Shown one piece after another: positions 58,254 to 64,000 of a DNA stretch of 64,000 nucleotides. A program made the position numbers and the translations under genes. The stretch comes from Asanoa sp040654855. Lineage in GTDB: Bacteria > Actinomycetota > Actinomycetes > Mycobacteriales > Micromonosporaceae. Numbering within the stretch: position 1 is the stretch's first letter; each line of letters begins with the position of its first letter. Below the pieces are notes generated by a model that was not told where the DNA came from, searched no databases, and worked only from the letters and a program-made list of their open reading frames with translations. The DNA lies in the NCBI RefSeq assembly GCF_040654855.1, contig NZ_JBFAIU010000006.1:6398-70397 (forward strand). The letters are read 5' to 3'.

Positions 58254-58898
58254 CTACGCCCCGTGCCGGCCCACGGGTCGGCGCAGCCGGTTGACGACGA
58301 ACCAGGCGACCAGGAGCACGACGGCGCCGATGACCACCTTCTGCAGCACGCCGGCGTACGCCTCGACCCGCCACCACGACTCCCCGAGCTGGTAGCCGGC
58401 CAGGACGAAGACCGAGTTCCAGATGAGACTGCCGGCCGTGGTCAGCGCGAGGAAGGTCGGCACCGGCATGCGCTCGACGCCGGCGGGCACGGAGATGAGG
58501 CTGCGGAAGATGGGGATCATGCGGCCGAGGAACACGGCCTTCGTGCCGTGCCGGGCGAACCACTCCTCGGTGCGGTCGATGTCCCGCAGGCGGACCAGCG
58601 GCAGCCGGGTCGCGATGGCCCGGATCCGGTGCCGGCCGACCGCGGCGCCCACCAGATAGAGCGCGAGTGCGCCGACCACCGAACCGGCCGTCGTCCAGAA
58701 CAGCGCCGCCGCGACGCTCATGTCGCCCTGGCTCGCGGTGAAGCCGGCGAGCGGCAGGATGAGCTCGCTGGGCAGCGGCGGGAACAGGTTCTCGAGGGCC
58801 ACGGCCAGCCCGGCGCCGGGCGCGCCGAGGCGCTCCATCAGGTCGACGGCCCAGGCGGCGATGCCGCTCGCGGTCTGCGGTTCGCTGGAAAGGATCAT
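58254..58898 (-). CDS. DedA-family membrane protein
   Basis: A 214-residue DedA/VTT protein with the conserved ENLFPPLPSELILPLAGF motif, a re-entrant region and FLGRMIPIFRSLISVPAGVE, followed by a C-terminal span. DedA proteins flip phospholipids or undecaprenyl phosphate. TAGCGT on the minus strand (58906-58911) ends seven bases before ATG 58898, a leaderless signature. Confidence 0.93.
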   Translation of the reverse strand: MILSSEPQTASGIAAWAVDLMERLGAPGAGLAVALENLFPPLPSELILPLAGFTASQGDMSVAAALFWTTAGSVVGALALYLVGAAVGRHRIRAIATRLPLVRLRDIDRTEEWFARHGTKAVFLGRMIPIFRSLISVPAGVERMPVPTFLALTTAGSLIWNSVFVLAGYQLGESWWRVEAYAGVLQKVVIGAVVLLVAWFVVNRLRRPVGRHGA

Positions 58899-58967
58899 GC
58901 GAACGACGCTATGGACGCGGCCGCCCGCCCACCATGCGGCCGACCACCCAGCGACCTGCGGAAAACC

Positions 58968-59201
58968 TCAGGACTGGCTGTTGGCCCAGCCGTACAGGGC
59001 CGCGGCGAACAGCGCCACGACGATCACGATGCGGCCGGCCACCTTGCGGAAGTTCGTCCACATCGCCTTCTGCAGAACCGGCAGGCCCTTCTTCGTCGCC
59101 CGGACATCAACGCGGGCGCGGCGGAACCGCTCGGCGAACCAGCCCATGCTCCAGCCGACGACCACCGCGCCCGCGAACGTTGCCAGCACCGCCCCACCCA
59201 T
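58968..59201 (-). CDS. Small two-span membrane protein, 77 aa
   Basis: A short protein with two hydrophobic segments (VLATFAGAVVVGWSMGWFAE and GRIVIVVALFAAALYGWAN) around a basic loop (RFRRARVDVRATKKG). No family recognised. A GGGAGG site precedes ATG 59201. It could be cotranscribed with dedA. Confidence 0.65.
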   Translation of the reverse strand: MGGAVLATFAGAVVVGWSMGWFAERFRRARVDVRATKKGLPVLQKAMWTNFRKVAGRIVIVVALFAAALYGWANSQS

Positions 59202-59292
59202 CAGGCCTCCCGCCGCCGCTCTTCACCCGCCGTGTTCGATCCGTGCCCGACAGCATCGCCGCACGTAGCAGTGGAGGTCAATAAGCCCAAGC

Positions 59293-60657
59293 GTGAAACA
59301 ATCCCGCCGAGGTGAACCGATCATCGACGACCTATTGCTCACCACCCTCCTTCCGCTGGTCGGGTTCGTGCTGCTGACCGGCGCCAACGCGTTCTTCGTC
59401 GCCGCCGAGTTCGGCCTGGTCACCGTCGACCGGGCGGAGATCGACCGGCGCGCGACAGACGGTGACAAGCGAGCCGGCACCGTCCGTAAGGCGCTGCACG
59501 AGCTGTCGTTCCAGCTCTCGGGCGCACAGCTCGGCATCACGATCGCCGCCCTGCTCACCGGCTATCTCGCGGAGCCGGCGCTGGCCAAGCTGTTCCGGCC
59601 GCTGATCGAGCCGCTGGCGCACGAATCCACCCGTACGGTGACCACGATCCTCGCCCTCGCCCTGGCCACGCTGCTCTCGATGCTCTTCGGTGAGCTGGTG
59701 CCGAAGAACGCGGCGCTGGCCCGGCCGATGTCGGCGGTCCTCGGCACGGTGGTGCCGCTGCGCGCGTTCTCCGCGGTCTTCCGCTGGCTGATCGCGGTGC
59801 TCAACGCGTCGGCAAACTGGGTGGTGCGGCGGCTCGGCATCGAGCCGCAGGAGGAGCTGGCCAGCGCCCGCTCGCCCGAGGAGCTGGGTCTGCTCGCCGC
59901 CATCTCGGCCCGGGCCGGTGCGCTGCCCTCCGACACCGCGATGCTGCTGCAGCGAACCATCCGGTTCGGCGACAAGCGCGCGGCCGAGGCGATGACCCCG
60001 CGGGTCGACGTGATCGCCCTGCCCGGCTCGGCGAGCGTCGCCGAGCTGCTCGCCGCCGCGCAGGAGACCGGGCGGACCCGATTCCCGGTGTACGAGGACA
60101 CCCTCGACCTGATCACCGGTGTGGTCGCGGTGCCCGACGCGCTGGGCGTACCCCCGGCTCGGCGGACGACCACGACGGTGGCCGCGGTGGCCCGCGAGCC
60201 GGTCTACGTCCCGGAGAGTCTCGATCTCGACGGCGTGCTCGCCGCACTGCGGGCGGCGGACGCGGACCTGGCGATCGTGGTCGACGAGTACGGCGGCACC
60301 GACGGGGTCGTGACGGTCGAGGACCTGGTCGAGGAGCTGGTCGGTGAGATCGCCGACGAGTTCGACCCGGAGGCGGTCGAGGAGACGGGCGCCGTCGAGC
60401 TGACCGTGCCGGGCGGCGAGCGGACGTTCCTCGTCGACGGCATGCTGCGCGCGGACGAGCTGGCCGAGCTGACCGGGTTCCGGCTGCCCGACGGTCCCTA
60501 CGAGACCCTCGCCGGCTTCCTGATGTCCCGGCTGGGGCACATCCCGGTGGCCGGCGAGGAGATCCGCGACGCGGGTTGGGAGTTCACGGTCGTGGAGGTC
60601 GAGCGGCACCGGATCGAGCAGGTGCGCGTCGTCAGCCCGGAGGCCGAGCATGCTTAA
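59293..60657 (+). CDS. CNNM/CorC-type membrane protein (hemolysin C family)
   Basis: A 454-residue protein: N-terminal CNNM (DUF21) domain with about four spans and the FFVAAEFGLVTVDRAE motif, a CBS pair (TPRVDVIALPGSASVAEL, then VDEYGGTDGVVTVEDLVEE) and a C-terminal CorC_HlyC domain (LVDGMLRADELAELTGFRLP). Such proteins are linked to magnesium or cobalt transport; hemolysin is a historical name. The start is GTG 59293, with uncertainty because no good ribosome site is seen. Overlaps its paralogue by eight bases. Confidence 0.9.
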   Translation: MKQSRRGEPIIDDLLLTTLLPLVGFVLLTGANAFFVAAEFGLVTVDRAEIDRRATDGDKRAGTVRKALHELSFQLSGAQLGITIAALLTGYLAEPALAKLFRPLIEPLAHESTRTVTTILALALATLLSMLFGELVPKNAALARPMSAVLGTVVPLRAFSAVFRWLIAVLNASANWVVRRLGIEPQEELASARSPEELGLLAAISARAGALPSDTAMLLQRTIRFGDKRAAEAMTPRVDVIALPGSASVAELLAAAQETGRTRFPVYEDTLDLITGVVAVPDALGVPPARRTTTTVAAVAREPVYVPESLDLDGVLAALRAADADLAIVVDEYGGTDGVVTVEDLVEELVGEIADEFDPEAVEETGAVELTVPGGERTFLVDGMLRADELAELTGFRLPDGPYETLAGFLMSRLGHIPVAGEEIRDAGWEFTVVEVERHRIEQVRVVSPEAEHA

Positions 60658-61702
60658 CCTGCTGATCACGGTCGCGCTGATCCTGGGCAACGCGTTCTTC
60701 GTCGGCAGCGAGTTCGCGCTCATCGCGTCGCGCCGCACCGCCATCGAGCCGCTGGCCGGCACGTCCCGGCGGGCTCGGATGACGCTCTCGGCGATGAACC
60801 AGATCCCCCTGATGATCGCCGGCGCGCAACTCGGCATCACCATCTGCTCGCTCGGCCTCGGCGCGATCGCCGAGCCGGCCATCGCGCACCTGTTCGAGGG
60901 CCCGTTCCACGCGGTGGGCCTGCCGGACGCCGCGGTGCACCCGGTGGCGTTCGTCCTGGCGCTGATGATCGTGGTCTACCTGCACACGGTGATCGGCGAG
61001 ATGGTGCCCAAGAACATCGCGATCGCCGGCCCGGAGACGTCGGCGCTCTGGCTCGGCCCGGCGATGCTGGCGTTCTGCGTGGGGACCAAGCCGCTGCTGG
61101 TCGCGCTCAAGTGGGTCTCCCGCGTCGTGTTGCGTCTCTGGCGCGTCGAGGCGACGGACGCGGTGAAGACCGTCTTCACCGCCGAGGAACTGGCCGGGCT
61201 GGTCTCGCAGGCGCGGACGGAGGGGCTGCTCGGCTCCGAGGAGCACGCCCGGATCACCGGCGCGCTCGCGTTGCACGACCGCACCGCCGTCGCCGCGATG
61301 CGCCCGTGGTCGTCGGTCACCACCGTCGCCGAGGACGTGTCGCCGGCGTCGCTCGAGGTGCTGGCGACGCGAACCGGGCGGTCGCGCTTCCCGGTCGTGC
61401 AGCGCAGCAGCCGGCGGGTGCTGGGCTTCGTGCACGTCAAGGACATCATCGGGTACGCGGGTGCGAGCCGGACGGCGCCGGTGCCGGCGGACATGATCCG
61501 GCTGCTCACGGTCGTACCGCCGGATCGCAGCCTGGCCGATCTTCTGCTCTCCATGCGGCGGGAGCGGCAGCACATGGTGTTGGTCAGTGACGGCCGCGCA
61601 CCTCTTGGAGTAGTGACTCTCGACGATGTATTGAATGCGGTTGTCGGTCAGGGCAATTCGGGCTTTCCCGGCGGAGGTGTTACACCGCCCGTACCCGCCT
61701 GA
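60650..61702 (+). CDS. CNNM/CorC-type membrane protein, short paralogue
   Basis: A 350-residue paralogue of the preceding gene product: CNNM domain (GNAFFVGSEFALIASRRTAI, then VIGEMVPKNIAIAGPE) and a CBS pair (MRPWSSVTTVAEDVSPAS, then APLGVVTLDDVLNAVVG). It lacks the C-terminal CorC_HlyC domain. The overlap (60650-60657) implies coupled translation, and a hetero-oligomer of the two is a reasonable inference. Confidence 0.9.
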   Translation: MLNLLITVALILGNAFFVGSEFALIASRRTAIEPLAGTSRRARMTLSAMNQIPLMIAGAQLGITICSLGLGAIAEPAIAHLFEGPFHAVGLPDAAVHPVAFVLALMIVVYLHTVIGEMVPKNIAIAGPETSALWLGPAMLAFCVGTKPLLVALKWVSRVVLRLWRVEATDAVKTVFTAEELAGLVSQARTEGLLGSEEHARITGALALHDRTAVAAMRPWSSVTTVAEDVSPASLEVLATRTGRSRFPVVQRSSRRVLGFVHVKDIIGYAGASRTAPVPADMIRLLTVVPPDRSLADLLLSMRRERQHMVLVSDGRAPLGVVTLDDVLNAVVGQGNSGFPGGGVTPPVPA

Positions 61703-61808
61703 CAGCGCAGCGAATGCGGCCTTGCGGGCTGTTTCGCCATTCCCTAATGTGTTTCCTCGGCGGCGTAACCCCCACGCCCACTCAGTCTCACTACGGGAGG
61801 CAATCGCC

Positions 61809-62762
61809 TTGCGCGCGTCCCGGCCGTTAGTCCATGTGCTGCTGGCCCTTTCCTTCGGCGTGGTCGCCGCCGTGCTGCCGGCCGGCGTCGCTGCTGCGGC
61901 GCCCAGCCCGCAGCAGATCGAGGCGGAAATCGACAAGAAATGGCGCCAGCTCGAGCCCGTCATCGAGCAGTACAACAAGGTCCACTCGGACCTTCAGAAA
62001 AACCAAAAGAAAGCTAAAGACTTACAAAAGAAAATCGAGCCTTTGTCGCTGCGGGCTGACATCGCGCTCGACCGGATCGGCGTCATCGCGGCCCAGCACT
62101 ACAAGGCGGGTCCGACCGGCGAGCTGAGCATGCTCCTGTCCGGGGCGAAGACCGGCGACCTCACCGACCAGCTCGTGATCATCGACATGCTGGCCCGGCA
62201 CGAGCAGGCGCAGATCGCCGACGTCGTGAAGGCGCGGGACGCGTTCAACGCGCAGAAGGCAAAGCTCGACAGCCTCGTCGCGGCCAACAAGAAGAGCGAC
62301 ACCGAGCTCGCGGCGCGCAAGAAGCAGATCGCCGCTGACATCAAGAAGCTCGAGGCGTCGCTGCCGCCGACCCGGGTCAACGTGGCCAACTGCCCGAAGA
62401 TCACGACGAAGACGACCGGCGAGGCCACGGCGGTCAAGACGGCCTGCGCGCAGGTCGGCAAGTCCTACGTGTTCAACACGGCGGGTCCCAACACCTTCGA
62501 CTGCTCGGGCCTGACGCTCTACGCCTGGGGCAAGGCGGGTGTGTCACTGACGCACTACACCGGCGACCAGTGGGACGAGACCTATCCGGTATCCAGCCCA
62601 CGCGCCGGTGACCTGGTCTTCTTCTACAGTCCGATCAGCCACGTCGGCCTCTACATCGGCAACGGCCAGATGGTGCACGCACCGCGGGCCGGCAAGCCGG
62701 TGCAGGTGTCCAGCGTCAACACGATGCCGATCACGGGCTACCGATCGGTGAAGAAGCGCTAG
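61809..62762 (+). CDS. Secreted NlpC/P60 peptidoglycan endopeptidase
   Basis: A 317-residue exported hydrolase. The signal peptide (VHVLLALSFGVVAAVLPAGV) is followed by a long coiled coil (about 30-190, rich in Lys, Gln, Asp) and a C-terminal NlpC/P60 domain with catalytic Cys in FDCSGLTLYAW and His in SHVGLYIGNG. It resembles RipA/RipC-type enzymes that cut stem peptides in the wall, with the coiled coil probably autoinhibitory or FtsX-binding. The start is TTG 61809, fixed by GGGAGG eight bases upstream. Confidence 0.92.
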   Translation: MRASRPLVHVLLALSFGVVAAVLPAGVAAAAPSPQQIEAEIDKKWRQLEPVIEQYNKVHSDLQKNQKKAKDLQKKIEPLSLRADIALDRIGVIAAQHYKAGPTGELSMLLSGAKTGDLTDQLVIIDMLARHEQAQIADVVKARDAFNAQKAKLDSLVAANKKSDTELAARKKQIAADIKKLEASLPPTRVNVANCPKITTKTTGEATAVKTACAQVGKSYVFNTAGPNTFDCSGLTLYAWGKAGVSLTHYTGDQWDETYPVSSPRAGDLVFFYSPISHVGLYIGNGQMVHAPRAGKPVQVSSVNTMPITGYRSVKKR

Positions 62763-62775
62763 GTTCGTTGCTTTG

Positions 62776-62803
62776 ACGGCGGGGGCCCTCGGGCCCCCGC
62801 CGT
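62776..62803. terminator. Bidirectional terminator between NlpC/P60 and dcd genes
   Basis: Perfect stem ACGGCGGGGGCC/GGCCCCCGCCGT with a four-base loop, in the 45-base gap between convergent genes. Its symmetry would let it serve both strands. Confidence 0.8.
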
Positions 62804-62807
62804 TCGT

Positions 62808-63404
62808 TCATGCCTCTGTCTCCGGCGGCGCGGTCGGCCAGGTGCGCCAGTTCTGCCAGGCCCGGCTCGGCGTCGGGCCGCGCTGACCCTGATAGCGGGA
62901 GCCGTACACGGCCGCGCCGTAGGGGTGTTCGGCCGGCGACGACAGCCGGAAGATGCAGAGCTGGCCGATCTTCATGCCGGGCCAGAGCATGATCGGCAGG
63001 TTGGCCACGTTGGACAGCTCCAGCGTCACATGGCCGGAGAACCCCGGGTCGATGAAGCCCGCGGTCGAGTGGGTCAGCAGCCCGAGCCGGCCGAGGCTGG
63101 ACTTGCCCTCCAGGCGCCCGGCGAGCCGGTCACCCAAAGAGATGACCTCCATCGTGGAGGCGAGCACGAACTCGCCCGGGTGCAACACGAACGGCTGACC
63201 GTCCGGCACCTCGACCAGCGACGTCAGCTCGTCCTGCTGCACGGCCGGGTCGATGTGCGTGTAGAGGTGGTTGTTGAAGACCCGGAACAGCCGGTCGAGC
63301 CGCACGTCGATGCTGGACGGTTGCACCAGCGCGGGCTCGAACGGCTCCAGCGTTAGGGCGCCCGATTTGATCTCCGTGACCAGGTCACGATCGGAGAGCA
63401 GCAT
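62808..63404 (-). CDS. dcd: dCTP deaminase (dUMP-forming type)
   Basis: A 198-residue trimeric dUTPase-fold enzyme that converts dCTP to dUTP or directly to dUMP. Motifs: VQPSSIDVRLDRLFRVF, HPGEFVLASTMEVISL, GKSSLGRLGLLTHSTAGFID and the C-terminal GSRYQGQRGPTPSR. Actinobacterial members of this length are usually the bifunctional deaminase/dUTPase. TAGGGT on the minus strand (63411-63416) ends six bases before the ATG, so the transcript is probably leaderless. Divergent from the PPOX-fold gene across a shared palindrome. Confidence 0.95.
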   Translation of the reverse strand: MLLSDRDLVTEIKSGALTLEPFEPALVQPSSIDVRLDRLFRVFNNHLYTHIDPAVQQDELTSLVEVPDGQPFVLHPGEFVLASTMEVISLGDRLAGRLEGKSSLGRLGLLTHSTAGFIDPGFSGHVTLELSNVANLPIMLWPGMKIGQLCIFRLSSPAEHPYGAAVYGSRYQGQRGPTPSRAWQNWRTWPTAPPETEA

Positions 63405-63420
63405 TGAATCACCCTATGGT

Positions 63421-63436
63421 TCGTACGTATGTACGA
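63421..63436. promoter_or_regulatory. Shared palindrome TCGTAC-N4-GTACGA between divergent promoters
   Basis: A 6+6 inverted repeat with four-base centre. It abuts TAGAAT (63437-63442), the -10 of the rightward gene, and lies five bases from TAGGGT (63411-63416), the -10 of dcd. A dimer bound here could control both genes. It resembles, but does not match, the actinobacterial LexA box TCGAAC-N4-GTTCGA. Confidence 0.6.
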
Positions 63437-63448
63437 TAGAATCACTCC

Positions 63449-63970
63449 ATGGCTTCCTGGTCTGAGTTCGCCGCTGATGAGCCGCGACTTGCGCGGGCGA
63501 TCCACGCCCTCATGCACCAATACGGCCCCGGCCTGGGCTACCTCGCGACCGTCCGCGCAGACGGCGGCCCGCGGGTGCACCCGGTCTCACCGGTGATCAC
63601 CGATGACGGGCTGTTCTGCTTCGTCGTCGACTCACCCAAACGTCGCGACCTCGAGCGCGACGGGCGCTACGCGCTGCACTCGTTCCCACCCGAGGACAGC
63701 GACGACGAGGCCTACGTGGCCGGGCGGGCCGAGCCGGTCAGCGACCCCCGGCTGATCGAAGCCATCGCGACCGACCTACGCGCCGAGCCCCGCGGCGACT
63801 GGCGGCTCTTCGAGCTGACGGTCGAGGTGGCGATGATCGCCCGCCGGGCCGCCGGCCCCGAGGTGCGCATCTGGCTCGACCCGACGTCGGGCCGCCCACG
63901 CCGATCAGCCACGCGCCGGCCGGGTCGCTCACCGGTGCGGCGGTCCTGTAGGCGGCACCGATCGGCGTGA
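63449..63970 (+). CDS. PPOX-fold (pyridoxamine-5'-phosphate-oxidase-like) protein
   Basis: A 173-residue split-beta-barrel flavin or F420 binding-fold protein. The family opening YGPGLGYLATVRADGGPRVHP is followed by the strand LFCFVVDSPKRRDLERDGRY and VAGRAEPVSDP. The cofactor (FMN, F420 or heme) cannot be told from sequence. The Arg/Pro-rich end is compositionally odd and may not be folded. TAGAAT ends six bases before ATG 63449, a leaderless signature. The last 30 bases of the window hold nothing I can name. Confidence 0.8.
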   Translation: MASWSEFAADEPRLARAIHALMHQYGPGLGYLATVRADGGPRVHPVSPVITDDGLFCFVVDSPKRRDLERDGRYALHSFPPEDSDDEAYVAGRAEPVSDPRLIEAIATDLRAEPRGDWRLFELTVEVAMIARRAAGPEVRIWLDPTSGRPRRSATRRPGRSPVRRSCRRHRSA

Positions 63971-64000
63971 ATGTGGCTTTCATGAGCGTTCACGCACCCC

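Noticed and set aside
61703..61808. c-di-AMP (ydaO-type) riboswitch before the NlpC/P60 gene
   Set aside because: Such riboswitches often precede wall hydrolases in actinobacteria, but the conserved core segments are not visible in this 106-base spacer.
63421..63436. LexA (SOS) box
   Set aside because: The spacing fits, but both half-sites read CGTAC instead of CGAAC, a change in the bases LexA contacts. I list it only as an unassigned palindrome.
1..64000. Mobile elements, prophage or conjugative genes
   Set aside because: No transposase, integrase, terminase or relaxase-like product and no target-site duplications were recognised anywhere in the window.

Overview
The window is very GC-rich chromosomal DNA from an actinobacterium. 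GTG starts are common and there is a TTG start at 61809. It carries the rodA/pbpA/pknA/pknB/pstP/fhaAB block with trpG, a class E sortase, a DUF881 gene and crgA. It also carries a helix-turn-helix/DUF397 pair, a chaplin-type surface protein and a bifunctional-type dCTP deaminase. Together these suggest a filamentous, sporulating member of the Micromonosporaceae (inference). In mycobacteria and streptomycetes the kinase/cell-wall block lies close to oriC. A perfect 16-bp parS-like palindrome at 3746-3761 also suggests an origin-proximal segment. I saw no transposase, integrase, CRISPR array or phage genes.

Region by region. 1-7.1 kb: a regulator, a small unknown gene, a 2-kb gene-free stretch holding a degenerate ~30-bp tandem repeat, a YbaK-type deacylase, the parS-like site, a DsbA/FrnE oxidoreductase, SufE, a CBS protein and proS. 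7.2-10.3 kb: an SGNH hydrolase, an exported PLP-fold protein and a rhodanese. 10.4-20.4 kb: an acyl-CoA module (TetR regulator, biotin carboxylase, carboxyltransferase, acyl-CoA dehydrogenase, MMPL exporter) interrupted by two secreted-protein genes, one with five chaplin-like repeats. 20.4-30.1 kb: an NB-ARC/TPR regulator, a MarR-YceI pair, a glutamate-cysteine-ligase-like enzyme, a membrane protein, a one-PASTA membrane protein, a second degenerate-repeat spacer and a proline-rich exported protein. 30.1-36.8 kb: the HTH/DUF397 pair, small unknowns, a secreted subtilase, a GT26 glycosyltransferase with a sugar epimerase, and tRNA-Leu.

37-49.3 kb is the growth and division signalling cluster. 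fhaA-fhaB-pstP-rodA-pbpA-pknA-pknB run rightwards with 4-bp overlaps or gaps of only a few bases. They face a leftward operon (DUF881, sortase, small membrane protein, trpG), with crgA divergent from it. 49.4-56.4 kb: a large Fe-S reductase, a sigma factor with a membrane propeller partner, a near-duplicate propeller lipoprotein behind a structured leader, and a two-component system. 56.4-64 kb: a glycosyltransferase, DedA, two CNNM/CorC-type proteins, an NlpC/P60 endopeptidase, dcd and a PPOX-fold protein.

Two architectural habits recur. At least thirteen genes have a TANNNT box ending 6-8 nt before the start codon, the signature of leaderless transcripts. Four convergent gene pairs end in one shared CTAG that supplies both TAG stops. 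The observations most worth following are the parS-like site, the 30-bp repeat locus beside it, the duplicated propeller/sigma locus with its leader, the chaplin-like protein, and the shared Thr-x-x-Ile tails on membrane proteins.
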